Shown here one piece after another: positions 36,501 to 44,234 of a DNA stretch of 64,000 nucleotides. The translations under genes and the position numbers were made by a program. Source of the DNA: Anaerolineales bacterium UBA2395 (GTDB lineage: Bacteria > Chloroflexota > Anaerolineae > Anaerolineales > Villigracilaceae); assembly GCA_002343775.1 (NCBI GenBank), contig DDSH01000001.1:114919-178918 (forward strand), given 5' to 3'. The notes under the pieces are model-generated. The model made no database searches and was not told the DNA's origin. It worked only from the letters and a program-made list of their open reading frames with translations. The number at the start of each line of letters is the position of its first letter. Position 1 is the stretch's first letter.

Positions 36501-36612
36501 GAGCGGATGAGCGTGGTGTCTGGAGAGTAGTCACATCGGGCGGCGGAATCGGGATGCCAGCATACAAATCTTCCACACGTTTAGCGAGGGATTGCCTTTG
36601 CTTTGAGTACAT
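33583..36612 (-). CDS. Large polytopic membrane protein with C-terminal extracytoplasmic domain (GT-C/YfhO-like)
   Basis: 1009 aa. A basic, Pro-rich cytoplasmic N-terminus of about 50 residues, then about 12-14 hydrophobic spans to about residue 520, then a roughly 450-residue soluble part. VINGDELVPFFNPDSQ in the first outer loop gives an acidic site like those of GT-C enzymes. The layout (spans plus large exterior domain) resembles YfhO or bacterial arabinofuranosyl/oligosaccharyl transferases, but I recognise no family signature with certainty. Start 36612 overlaps the pyruvyl transferase by 32 bases. It probably polymerises or decorates the glycan. Confidence 0.65.
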   Translation of the reverse strand: MYSKQRQSLAKRVEDLYAGIPIPPPDVTTLQTPRSSARSRLPTIRLRALTSVEKTAIIVGVTYFLLSFFVFRNLIANIPLVLSGEAVINGDELVPFFNPDSQLIDQAAGKFNQLTNGYEFRVRYSILTTWMRYYKILPFAIPLVIPGVTYLAYLFVALLLRRILPQYKPESIYQMAAAPVLLIFIIMAYAKITHFYTLILGFSLCLVSITLMTYGLIFPQKSPYKPILAACVITLFNPAVHYLILFALYMAFAVLTLVLMDGIGWIKDGSWRNIYRPRVWWSGLKILWKDWRTLFVEVRFWRCVGAFVMLGVGTLLPYYLFVKLYALRGVPNLSETVPGDYYFIQDASVSLGHILAFDMAGIMDKEFTGDYLAKVPRYSNMVYSFLMFVPLLFKRVREEVFRTAELKAFRNVMYVVVFFTMWATLGYSGPSWLPTFHRTMAFISTTANGMQSGIGDLVVRLMGMIVQVLRFPHRFQLVTLMLATILMAISLIWLHDTFMKKGFGEIVWVVTGKRIGEKKARGQKRASAREEAGRFIPVLMVLMFMVPIFSNQSYRTVFSSGDFNHFLTPYPVGPLKEVKEALLQLPPGKVVVLPPTETAKVVLDINGVEHKFIDKFHIYYLDLPSYYYGLTGDSDNKHEFFLMLRALYYQQPWWVNIARDLNLKYVVVNKELVANTVGGQEYLREVERILIPELDARSAYLTKLLENESYVLYEFTDLPTAERVPLYLDVDWNSFIRILSSNLELTRYYDLRHTMVVGDLESFDSLTMVTDDEHESALDLYLKANKTQFFRPSSVILPFDPEQISSSYYLSPMFRLFQFFSDSKYNRLEMITPGLWGTIEGGFIGVPREAPFRVDVTLPEEGEYHLLMRGAISAVDMEMTSKLFGEPQRITLASDPSNLVMFDKRLVFSSSRVPFDTSGYTNRELGMLIPSDVVAVNYQYQFFDLGVVTASKGKYPIYFNKLNDAPLLLEGILVIPEDVYKSLTLPLNVTVVQPDELCCGSVIIQGEEP

Positions 36613-37717
36613 CGAAGTACATGCCGAGTTTCATGCGCAGGTTGGCGCTGCGTTCACAAAGATGGACAGCGATCTGTTCATGCGATGCAAAGACCGAGCG
36701 AATACCCGCCGTGAGTTCCTCTGCGGCGAAGGGCTGGTTGATGTTACGCGAATACTCGGTCATATCGAGATAATCGACCAGTTCCTGCACCTTCACGTCG
36801 TATACCAGTCCGTAGAACGGCTTGCCCAAAATGGACGAGATCACCAGCGTATGAAGGCGTTCTGCCAGCACCACATCGACCCCGGCAATGATCTCTGCCG
36901 CTTCCTGCGCTGTCTGCGGGTCATGCCAAATGAAGGGGATTTCAGGTATGCGTTCGGCAAAGCCCTTCAGCACGGAAAGGTCGTCGTTGGCTTTGAATTT
37001 ACTCTGCATGGGCAGGGCATGAAGTTCAAGCGGCGTTTCGGAATGAATGTGTTTCAACGAACCCGCCAGGCTTTTCAGAAAAGGTTCCCATGCGGCTGGG
37101 TTTTCGATATCAAAATTAAGGTTCAGGGCAATGCGAGTCTTGTTGGAAGGCGGCGAAGGCTTGGGGTCTGGCAAAAATACTTCGGGCGGGTTGGCAAAAA
37201 CAGCATCTGGGACGAGGTTCACCTTCAATGGAGAGAGTCCCAGCTTGAGCGTGGTCCGATGCGATTTTTCGTCGCGGACGGAGAGAAAATCCACCTGGTT
37301 CAAGATCCAACGGGCAAGCATTTCCCCGCGTGGCGTCATCAATGGACCGACGCCAATATTGCTCATGACCACTTTCTTGCGGGCGATCTGTTTGGCAAAC
37401 GTGACCGTGGCAAGAATCATCAGCAGGGTGGAGTAAGGGTTGCGTCCCACGCTGGCATATAGCTCTTTGATGATACTGCCGCCGCCAAAAAAGAGCAGGT
37501 TGCTGGTAAGCAGGTGTTTCAAGAAACGCGGAAGTTCGCGGGTGGTGTGGAACGCCTGGACGTTGAACCTGGGTTTCAGCATACCCTGCGTGAATGAAGG
37601 GGCGTAGGAGTTGACGGCATATTGATGTTCGCTGCCCAATTGGGAGAGAAAGGTTTCCAGCAAAAGTTCGTCGCCGAGGTTGAATTGACCGTGTGTGCCA
37701 AGAAATAGGATCTTCAT
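36581..37717 (-). CDS. Polysaccharide pyruvyl transferase family protein (CsaB-like)
   Basis: 378 aa from ATG 37717 with AAGG eight bases upstream. GTHGQFNLGDELLLE near residue 8 and AERLHTLVISSILGKPF near residue 290 are the two family motifs (G-x-N-x-GD and RLH). Members transfer pyruvate from phosphoenolpyruvate onto cell-wall or exopolysaccharide sugars, often to anchor S-layer proteins. It is the first gene of the glycan operon, after a 165-base gap that must contain the promoter. Confidence 0.85.
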   Translation of the reverse strand: MKILFLGTHGQFNLGDELLLETFLSQLGSEHQYAVNSYAPSFTQGMLKPRFNVQAFHTTRELPRFLKHLLTSNLLFFGGGSIIKELYASVGRNPYSTLLMILATVTFAKQIARKKVVMSNIGVGPLMTPRGEMLARWILNQVDFLSVRDEKSHRTTLKLGLSPLKVNLVPDAVFANPPEVFLPDPKPSPPSNKTRIALNLNFDIENPAAWEPFLKSLAGSLKHIHSETPLELHALPMQSKFKANDDLSVLKGFAERIPEIPFIWHDPQTAQEAAEIIAGVDVVLAERLHTLVISSILGKPFYGLVYDVKVQELVDYLDMTEYSRNINQPFAAEELTAGIRSVFASHEQIAVHLCERSANLRMKLGMYFDVLKAKAIPR

Positions 37718-37882
37718 GTTGACTGCCTTTGCACTGATATTACACACTTCCCCTTATTTGAAATCTGACAGAAGGATTGCAAACACCCAAAGCTTGCTTT
37801 TTTGTCAGGAATCGAGATCAGTGAAACAATAAAAGATCCGCGCCCACCGTATCTTGTAACGATGCCAATCGGATAAAAGATT

Positions 37883-38704
37883 CTAGAAAACGCTCTGACT
37901 TATATTGTAGTACGCACAAATTTCCAGGATTTCTTCAACAGATAATCCCGAAGCCGCTTCCCCCAGCGTCAGGTTAAGATATTCATAACGGGCTGCCGTC
38001 TCGGCGTAATCGATGCGGTCGAACGCCTGCCGGATGGACATCTCGGAACGCGTCATCACGCCATGTTTACACCAGATCGCAATTGTATGATCCCGCAGGG
38101 CGTTCACGGTCGCCTCTTGCAGATCTCTTGACCCGGGCACATGATACTTGCAAACCCCAAAGCCCTGTGGGAACTGAAAGATGGTTTCCGGCTCCCAACG
38201 GAAGAGATGAGTATTGAAATATGTTTCCTCCTGATAGCGTTCGATGTGGCTGAGATAGGTGATGTGGATTGGTTGTGCATGCAAGATCGCATGGAATTTC
38301 AACGTCCCGCCTGCCATGTGCGCGTTGTGAACCATCAGGTGTGAATTGAATTCGCTGGTGAGCCGCGTAAAGGCGCGGTCTTTAGCGCTGAAGAGGCGGG
38401 CGGTCACCCCGCCACCCTCCACAACCAGACACCCCAAATTGGCAGTGGGGTGCGCTTCAAGATCGCGCAGTCGGCAGCCTGACCCCGAAGCGATGAACAT
38501 CATCCCAGCCAGATCAGGAACAGGATCTGGCAATTGAATCTGTTCCTCAAAGGAAAAGAGATGACGAACTTCAAGCGCTTCCTTCACCCCGACGGAAAGA
38601 TTGCCAGCGCTTCCTTCTGCTGCCCCCATCTGATGCAGGAGTCTACCTACTTCACCCAATTCTGCGAGAATCGCCTCGATCTGTAAAGGAGTAGGGTTTG
38701 ACAT
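37883..38704 (-). CDS. Class II aldolase/adducin family protein (rhamnulose-1-phosphate aldolase-like)
   Basis: 273 aa from ATG 38704 (GGA seven bases upstream). GSAGNLSV near residue 40, LHAQPIHITYLSH (metal-binding His pair) and CKHGVMTRS fit Zn-dependent class II aldolases of the RhaD/FucA type, which split phosphorylated ketoses into dihydroxyacetone phosphate and lactaldehyde. It follows hypE by 23 bases and therefore looks like the last gene of the hyp operon, an odd pairing. No other rhamnose gene is present here. Confidence 0.82.
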   Translation of the reverse strand: MSNPTPLQIEAILAELGEVGRLLHQMGAAEGSAGNLSVGVKEALEVRHLFSFEEQIQLPDPVPDLAGMMFIASGSGCRLRDLEAHPTANLGCLVVEGGGVTARLFSAKDRAFTRLTSEFNSHLMVHNAHMAGGTLKFHAILHAQPIHITYLSHIERYQEETYFNTHLFRWEPETIFQFPQGFGVCKYHVPGSRDLQEATVNALRDHTIAIWCKHGVMTRSEMSIRQAFDRIDYAETAARYEYLNLTLGEAASGLSVEEILEICAYYNISQSVF

Positions 38705-38727
38705 GTTTAATCCAACCTTGGAGTCGG

Positions 38728-39792
38728 TCAACAAATTCTCGGCAGCATTTCACCTGCCAGCATATCCACCACGCGGGTACTGCCTAACACGGTCTTTAGC
38801 AAAACACGTGACTTTGGCTCGGCAACCACCTCACCGATGACCACCGCGCCTTCGCCATACTTCGTGGACTTCATTGCCGACAAAACCTTTTCCGCATCAT
38901 CCGCCCCGACAATTGCCACCAATTTCCCTTCATTCGCTACGTACAGCGCATCAAACCCAAGCATTTCACACGCCGCGTTGACTTCAGGATGAACCGGAAT
39001 GGTGTCTTCCTTCAAGAGAATCCCCGCATTCGACTGAACCGCGATTTCATTTAATGTAGTTGCCAAACCGCCGCGCGTGGGATCACGCAGTACATGGATA
39101 TTCGGACTCGCATCCAGCATCGCCGCGATCAGATGATTCAACGGCGCGACATCGCTCTGTAAGCTGGACTCGAATCCCAACTCCCCCCGCGCACCGAGGA
39201 CGGCAATACCATGATCGCCCATCGTGCCGGAGAGAATGACCACATCGCCCGGCTTCGCATTCGCCCCGCTGACGTTTACATCCTCGCGCACCACACCGAC
39301 CCCTGCGGTGGTGATGTACATTCCATCTGCTTTGCCTTTTTGGACAACCTTCGTATCGCCCGCCACGATCTGCACGCCCGCTTCTTCCGCTGCTAAACGC
39401 ATCGACTCAACCACGCGCTTGAGCGTATCCATCGGCAAGCCTTCTTCGAGGATGAAACCCGCGGTGAGATACAACGGCTTTGCGCCAAGCATTGCCACAT
39501 CGTTGACGGTGCCGCACACGGCTAATTTGCCGATGTCGCCGCCGGGGAAGAAAAGAGGCGAGACGACATGCGCATCCGTGCTGATGGATAGTTTCTGACG
39601 CAGTCCCGGTTCCACCAACGCCGCATCATCCCCAGCATTCAACGCCGTGTTCTTGAATGCAGACACGAACGCCTTCTGGATCAGTTGATGACTCATCCGT
39701 CCGCCCGCGCCATGTCCCATCACGATCTGTTCATTGTGCGTCAGCGGCGGAGCACACACCGCGCCTTCGATGTTGATTGATTCTTCTGTCAT
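38728..39792 (-). CDS. hypE: Hydrogenase maturation protein HypE
   Basis: 354 aa. Dehydrates the carbamoyl group received from HypF into a thiocyanate on its C-terminal Cys, source of the cyanide ligands of the NiFe active site. The protein ends exactly with PRIC, the essential terminus. The N-terminus has MGHGAGGRMSHQLI; DPTRGGLATTLNE is the ATP-binding loop of the PurM/SelD fold. ATG 39792 has GAGGA upstream. The gene is separated from hypD by a transposase element, so its coupling to hypD has been broken. Confidence 0.95.
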   Translation of the reverse strand: MTEESINIEGAVCAPPLTHNEQIVMGHGAGGRMSHQLIQKAFVSAFKNTALNAGDDAALVEPGLRQKLSISTDAHVVSPLFFPGGDIGKLAVCGTVNDVAMLGAKPLYLTAGFILEEGLPMDTLKRVVESMRLAAEEAGVQIVAGDTKVVQKGKADGMYITTAGVGVVREDVNVSGANAKPGDVVILSGTMGDHGIAVLGARGELGFESSLQSDVAPLNHLIAAMLDASPNIHVLRDPTRGGLATTLNEIAVQSNAGILLKEDTIPVHPEVNAACEMLGFDALYVANEGKLVAIVGADDAEKVLSAMKSTKYGEGAVVIGEVVAEPKSRVLLKTVLGSTRVVDMLAGEMLPRIC

Positions 39793-39808
39793 AATCTTCC
39801 TCAATGGA

Positions 39809-39831
39809 ATCCCGAAGTTCTACTTCGGGAT
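39809..39831. repeat. REP palindrome at 3' side of the RAYT gene
   Basis: ATCCCGAAGT and ACTTCGGGAT arms around TCT, two bases after the transposase stop. It shares the AAGT...ACTT core with the palindromes at 40384-40508, forming the opposite flank of the element. Confidence 0.85.
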
Positions 39832-39833
39832 AA

Positions 39834-40373
39834 CTAAAACTCATCCGGTATCTGTAAATCATCAATCTCTTGCGACAAAACCATTTTCTGAAAATCGGGC
39901 TCACTATTTTCAACAAAATACCTATAACTCGAAAACGGATAATCTTCCGGGTTTTGCACAAGTCCATGCTTTACTGGATTAAGAATTACATAATTCAACC
40001 TTGTGTAATACGCATTCTCCGTCTGAAGGCAGGTATCCCAATAGTTGTACCAAATCCTTCTTCCAGGGGTCTTGTCCAACTGATTAACAAACTTAGCATT
40101 GAGCGAATGAACACCCTGCATCAGCAACTTCAAGGAAAGTGCATTTTCTGGACTTTGAGCGATGAAGTGATAATGATTTTTCATCACAGCCCAAGCATGA
40201 AGTACCCAACCCAGTGTTTTGGTTCTTTCGATCAATGTCTCGCAAAAGTTTGCCCGTTTTTCTTCACCATCGAGTAACGGTTCTTTTGAAAGCGTGGAAC
40301 CTGTCACCATGTAAATGGCATTCGAAACAAACCAATGAGGCGGGTTGTGTTGGTAGGTTTTGTAAACGTCCAT
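39834..40373 (-). CDS. REP-associated tyrosine transposase (RAYT, Y1/IS200-like)
   Basis: 179 aa from the ATG near 40373. The frame continues upstream to 40538, but those 55 residues are encoded by palindromes and are not part of the family. AVMKNHYHFI supplies the HUH histidine pair and LNYVILNPVKHGLV the region after the catalytic Tyr, as in RAYTs, which nick single-stranded REP hairpins. It is flanked by five palindromes sharing one core, and is more AT-rich than neighbours, a sign of acquisition. It sits between hypD and hypE in the operon direction. Confidence 0.88.
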   Translation of the reverse strand: MDVYKTYQHNPPHWFVSNAIYMVTGSTLSKEPLLDGEEKRANFCETLIERTKTLGWVLHAWAVMKNHYHFIAQSPENALSLKLLMQGVHSLNAKFVNQLDKTPGRRIWYNYWDTCLQTENAYYTRLNYVILNPVKHGLVQNPEDYPFSSYRYFVENSEPDFQKMVLSQEIDDLQIPDEF

Positions 40374-40383
40374 CTTTGCCCGG

Positions 40384-40508
40384 ACTCCAGAAGTAGAACT
40401 TCTGGAGTATCTATTCTTTTTTTCCGCAAGTAGAACTTGCAGACTCCTACACCCGGATTCCAGAAGTTCTACTTCTGGAGTTATTTCTCCGCAAGTAGAA
40501 CTTGCGGA
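40384..40508. repeat. Cluster of four REP palindromes (BIME-like) upstream of RAYT
   Basis: Four hairpins: ACTCCAGAAGT/ACTTCTGGAGT (40384-40408), TCCGCAAGT/ACTTGCAGA (about 40423-40443), TTCCAGAAGT/ACTTCTGGAG (40458-40480) and TCCGCAAGT/ACTTGCGGA (40488-40508), each with a three-base centre (AGA or TCT). Two alternating types (CCAGAAGT and CCGCAAGT) recall REP pairs. The last copy lies inside the hypD reading frame. Confidence 0.88.
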
Positions 40509-41590
40509 TTCCGTCCATATCTGTAATACGCCGCGCACGCCCCCTCGGACGAGACCATCGTCGCGCCGAGCGGATTTTCAGGCGTACATTGCTTGCCGAA
40601 CGCCGAACAGTGATGGGGTTTCTTCAAGCCTTGCAGAATTTGCCCCGCAATACACAGCGGCGACTCTTCCGCTTGCAAAGATTCCACGTCAAATCTTTTT
40701 TCAGCGTTGAATTCATCGAACTCAGGGCGCAGGCACCACCCGCTCATCGGGATCATGCCAATGCCGCGCCATTTGCGGTCACATTCCATGAACACTTTAT
40801 GGATTGCCGCCTGTGCAGGCTTCAAGCCTTCAAACGTCACCGCGCGTTGATAGGCATTGGCGATTTCCACTTTGCCTTCTTCAAGCAGTTGCACGGTCTT
40901 CAAAATTCCCTGCACAAGGTCAAGCGGTTCAAAACCGGTCACCACCATCGGGATTTTGAACTTCTCCAACAACGGCGGATATTCGTGATAGCCCATCACC
41001 GCGTTGACATGCCCTGCCAGCAAAAATCCCTGCACGCGGTTATGCGGCGAACTGAGGATGGCGCTCATGGCAGGCGGCACGCGCACATGCGAAACCAAAA
41101 CAGAATAGTTTTTCAGTCCAAGCCGCTGCGCCTGCAACACGCTCATCACATTCGGCGGGGCGGTGGTTTCGAAACCAATGGCAAAGAACACAACCTGCTT
41201 ATCGGGATTCTTTTCCGCCAACGCAACTGCATCGAGCGGAGAATAGACCACGCGCACATCCCCGCCCTGGGCTTTGATCGAGAACAGGTCACGGTTCGAG
41301 CCGGGCACGCGCAGCATATCGCCATACGAGCAGAAGATCACATCCGGTTTTGAAGCGATGGACAAGGCTTTGTCGATCAACTCCAGCGGAGTCACACACA
41401 CCGGGCAGCCGGGACCATGCACCAGTTCGATCTGAGGCGGAAGCAACTGGTCAATGCCGTGACGCACAATGGCATGTGTCTGCCCGCCGCAAATTTCCAT
41501 CAACGTCCACGGGCGCGTCACAGTGCGGCGGATCTCTTCGATCACGCCCTTCACCAATTCCGCGTCACGGTATTCGGTCACATATTTCAC
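40481..41590 (-). CDS. hypD: Hydrogenase maturation protein HypD, with repeat-encoded C-terminus
   Basis: 369-aa Fe-S scaffold that, with HypC, assembles the Fe(CN)2CO unit. MEICGGQTHAI near residue 31, GPGCPVCV near 59 and the C-terminal ligand set CIAGQILQG ... CSAFGKQC ... SSEGACAAYYRY are intact. After YRYG the last nine residues (NPQVLLAEK) come from REP palindrome 40488-40508, so the element inserted at the 3' end and supplied a new stop. Start overlaps the hypC stop (ATGA). The core is complete, so function is expected to be kept. Confidence 0.94.
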   Translation of the reverse strand: MKYVTEYRDAELVKGVIEEIRRTVTRPWTLMEICGGQTHAIVRHGIDQLLPPQIELVHGPGCPVCVTPLELIDKALSIASKPDVIFCSYGDMLRVPGSNRDLFSIKAQGGDVRVVYSPLDAVALAEKNPDKQVVFFAIGFETTAPPNVMSVLQAQRLGLKNYSVLVSHVRVPPAMSAILSSPHNRVQGFLLAGHVNAVMGYHEYPPLLEKFKIPMVVTGFEPLDLVQGILKTVQLLEEGKVEIANAYQRAVTFEGLKPAQAAIHKVFMECDRKWRGIGMIPMSGWCLRPEFDEFNAEKRFDVESLQAEESPLCIAGQILQGLKKPHHCSAFGKQCTPENPLGATMVSSEGACAAYYRYGRNPQVLLAEK

Positions 41591-41841
41591 GGGGTTTCAC
41601 TTCCTAATTCTTCTTCAAATGTCCCCATCTCTTTTAATAGCGCCAACGTTTCCATTGCATCTTTTTCGCTCAATATACTGATCGCGAAACCTACATGAAT
41701 AATGCAATACTCGCCAACGGTTGCTTCAGGCACATAGCTTAAACATGCTTCACGGAAGATACCCCCAAAATCAACCTTCGCCATTTTCAGCCCGCCCTTT
41801 TCATACGTCTCCACGATCTTACCGGGTACGCCTAAACACAT
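41587..41841 (-). CDS. hypC: Hydrogenase maturation chaperone HypC
   Basis: 84-aa HypC/HybG family chaperone that carries the Fe(CN)2CO unit with HypD and delivers it to the hydrogenase large-subunit precursor. The N-terminus MCLGVPGKI has the essential Cys2. It starts one base after hypF and overlaps hypD by four bases. Length matches the family. Confidence 0.95.
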   Translation of the reverse strand: MCLGVPGKIVETYEKGGLKMAKVDFGGIFREACLSYVPEATVGEYCIIHVGFAISILSEKDAMETLALLKEMGTFEEELGSETP

Positions 41842-41842
41842 T

Positions 41843-44185
41843 TCAACCTCTCAATCTTGTCGCAGCAATTGCGGCTTGTCCTAATGAGAGCCCGCCGTCA
41901 TTCGTCGGAACTTCTCGGTGTATGTATACTTCAAAACCAGATTCTCTTAATAGTGACAATGTTCGTCGTAATAGTGTGAGATTCTGCCAGACTCCGCCAG
42001 ACAAAACGACAGACCGAATCGACGTTTCCCCGCTGATTCTTTGAACCGTCTCCCGCACGGCTTCTGCCAAACCATTATGAAAACGAGCGGATATTCTTGG
42101 GATGGAGACACCCGCCATCACATCCTTGACCAACGCCTCAACAACGCGTCTTACCCGTACCTGACCTGATTCCACACCAAAGGCATAGTGCCCCGCCTCA
42201 GCCGAATCTGCCATTGCCTCGAATTCGATTGCCGCCTGCCCCTCGTAGTTGACTTTTTGCCGCACACCCGCCAACGCCGCCGCCGCATCGAACAACCTTC
42301 CCATCGATGAAGTCATTGGCGTGTTGATTTTCTTTTCGAGTTGCACTCGCAAGGTCACCTGATCTTCGGCGCAAAATTCTTCCACCGATTCCAGCGCGCC
42401 ATCCCAATCCATGCCAAGGCTCCATAGCAAAGCCAATGCTGTGCGCGCAGGTTTCTTGATCGCCGCATCCCCGCCGGGCAAAGGGAAATATTCCAAATGC
42501 GCCGCTCGTTGATAGGACTTGTAATCTGCCACCAAAAACTCACCGCCCCAAATTGCACCATCATCGCCGTAACCTGTGCCATCGAACGACACGCCGATGA
42601 CAGTTTCAGTCAATCCATGCTCTGCCATGCACGCCGCGACATGCGCATGATGATGTTGAATACTGAAGGTTGGAAGGTCTTCCCGCTCGGCGCGTTCCAA
42701 TGCATATCTTGTTGCCAGATAATTCGGGTGCATGTCGTGGGCAATCGCCGCAGGTTTCACACGGAACAAACACTCGAAATGCTCCACGCCCTGCTCAAAG
42801 GATTTCAACGTCTCATAATTTTCCATATCCCCGATGTGATGACTGAGAAAGGCATAATTTCCGTTCGTGATACAGAACGTGTTTTTCAGTTCGGAACCGG
42901 TTGCAAGCAAGGGTGGAACTTGGAACGGAAGTTTGACAGGGAAGGGGGAATAGCCGCGGGAACGACGGATGGGATAAGTAATTGGTAATTGGTGATTGGT
43001 AATTTGTGGTTGTTCGCTGAACACTCTCACCACCGAATCATCACACCTCACATGAATATCCCGATCATGCATCAAGAACGCATCGGCAAGTTTAGCAAGA
43101 CGTTCTCGGGCTTCATCGTTCCCAGTGGCGATGGGTTCTTCAGAGAGGTTCCCGCTGGTCATAACCAAAGCAGACAATGGACGATGGACACCGGACGATG
43201 GACTATCGTCTGTGGTCTGTCGTCCGTCGTTAAAAAATAAATAGTGAAGCGGCGTATAGGGAAGCATTACACCAAGCCAATCTTGTTTTGGCGAGACTTC
43301 TTCAACGATGGTTGATTCGGATCTTTTCTTCAACAAAACAATCGGGCGAGCGGGTGAAATGAGTAATGCTTTCTCTTCATCGCTAACGAAACAATGTTGC
43401 TCAATAGTCTCAATATCAGGCATCATCAACGCGAAGGGCTTATCCACGCGCAATTTGCGGGTACGCAATTCCTTTACAGCCTTTGCATTCGTCGCATCAC
43501 ACGCGAGGTGAAATCCGCCCAAGCCTTTGATGGCGATGATCTTTCCTTGGGAGAGGAGATGTTTGGTTTCGGTGAAGGCATCGTCGTTCTGTAGGGGCGA
43601 CTCGCGAGTCGCCCCTACTTCAAGCCATATTTTCGGTCCACAAACCGGACAGGCTACAGGCTGCGCATGGAAGCGTCGATTCGTCGGGTCTTTGTATTCG
43701 CGCTCGCAGTCTGGACATAACTTGAATCCCGCCATGGTGGTGAATGGACGGTCGTAGGGAATGTCTTTGATGATTGTGAAGCGCGGTCCGCAGTTGGTAC
43801 AGTTGATGAAGGGATAACGATAGCGGCGGTCGTTCGGGTCAAAGAGTTCGCGCAGACAGTCGTCGCAGATAGCGACATCGGGTGAGATGGGTTGGAACGC
43901 GCCGTCCATGCTTTCAGAGTGGATAATGTCAAATTGGGTGAACCCGTTACCGGGTCCGAATGAGGCGGTGAAGTCGTCAATGCGCGAGAGGGGCGGGGCT
44001 TCGTCACGCAACGCGCGGATGAAATCATCCAGAATTTTTTGTTCCCCATCCACTTCAATATCCACACCGGCAGAGGTGTTCTTCACCCAGCCTTTGAGCG
44101 CGAGGCGCGCGGCAAGGTTATAAACAAAGGGACGGAAGCCCACCCCTTGCACAATGCCGGTGATGTGGATTTTTGCGCCGGGCAT
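41843..44185 (-). CDS. hypF: Carbamoyltransferase HypF, with three repeat-derived stretches
   Basis: 780 aa. Makes the carbamoyl-adenylate donor for HypE. Acylphosphatase domain (GIVQGVGFRPFVYNLAARL, residues 9-27), zinc-finger pair (CDDCLRELF, CTNCGPRF, CPDCEREYK, CPVCGPKIW), YrdC-like domain (GKIIAIKGLGGFHLACDA) and Kae1-like C-domain (HHHAHVAACMAEHG and SFDGTGYGDDGAIWGGEF). Three non-family inserts coincide with DNA repeats at 43591-43618, 43172-43230 and 42975-43012. All keep frame and lie between conserved blocks, so the enzyme may still work. The gene lies between hypB and hypC. Confidence 0.93.
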   Translation of the reverse strand: MPGAKIHITGIVQGVGFRPFVYNLAARLALKGWVKNTSAGVDIEVDGEQKILDDFIRALRDEAPPLSRIDDFTASFGPGNGFTQFDIIHSESMDGAFQPISPDVAICDDCLRELFDPNDRRYRYPFINCTNCGPRFTIIKDIPYDRPFTTMAGFKLCPDCEREYKDPTNRRFHAQPVACPVCGPKIWLEVGATRESPLQNDDAFTETKHLLSQGKIIAIKGLGGFHLACDATNAKAVKELRTRKLRVDKPFALMMPDIETIEQHCFVSDEEKALLISPARPIVLLKKRSESTIVEEVSPKQDWLGVMLPYTPLHYLFFNDGRQTTDDSPSSGVHRPLSALVMTSGNLSEEPIATGNDEARERLAKLADAFLMHDRDIHVRCDDSVVRVFSEQPQITNHQLPITYPIRRSRGYSPFPVKLPFQVPPLLATGSELKNTFCITNGNYAFLSHHIGDMENYETLKSFEQGVEHFECLFRVKPAAIAHDMHPNYLATRYALERAEREDLPTFSIQHHHAHVAACMAEHGLTETVIGVSFDGTGYGDDGAIWGGEFLVADYKSYQRAAHLEYFPLPGGDAAIKKPARTALALLWSLGMDWDGALESVEEFCAEDQVTLRVQLEKKINTPMTSSMGRLFDAAAALAGVRQKVNYEGQAAIEFEAMADSAEAGHYAFGVESGQVRVRRVVEALVKDVMAGVSIPRISARFHNGLAEAVRETVQRISGETSIRSVVLSGGVWQNLTLLRRTLSLLRESGFEVYIHREVPTNDGGLSLGQAAIAATRLRG
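42975..43012. repeat. TTGGTAA-type short tandem repeat inside hypF
   Basis: Heptamer-like TAATTGG units (AAGTAATTGGTAATTGG, then TGATTGGTAATTTG). In frame on the minus strand it encodes PQITNHQLPITYPI. Same style of unit as short tandemly repeated elements known from cyanobacteria. Confidence 0.8.
43172..43230. repeat. GGACGATGGAC-type imperfect inverted repeat inside hypF
   Basis: Left part AATGGACGATGGACACCGG and right part GTGGTCTGTCGTCCGTCG are roughly complementary (GGACGA/TCGTCC). It encodes NDGRQTTDDSPSSGVHRPLS between the conserved LHYLFF and MTSGNLSEEPIA blocks of HypF. Confidence 0.7.
43591..43618. repeat. 28-bp perfect palindrome inside hypF
   Basis: GTAGGGGCGACTCG followed by its exact complement. 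It encodes VGATRESPLQ after the CPVCGPKIWLE zinc motif. The GTAGGG/CCCTAC ends recur at 60031-60058 and, imperfectly, at 61362-61422. Confidence 0.9.
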
Positions 44186-44186
44186 G

Positions 44187-44234
44187 GGTAATTCGTAATA
44201 CGCGATTCGTAATTTACGTTTTACGAATGCCGCA
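44187..44234. repeat. ATTCGTAAT-type repeat between hypB and hypF
   Basis: Repeated ATTCGTAAT units in both orientations (GTAATTCGTAATACGCG, ATTCGTAATTTACG, TTTTACGAATGCCGC). It occupies the whole hypB-hypF gap and may fold in the transcript. Confidence 0.65.

Noticed and set aside
40384..40508. Possible CRISPR array
   Set aside because: Repeats are self-complementary palindromes of alternating type with irregular spacing, no unique spacers and no cas genes.
40374..40538. N-terminal extension of the transposase reading frame
   Set aside because: Those 55 codons are read from the palindromes and overlap hypD; the family starts at MDVYKTY.
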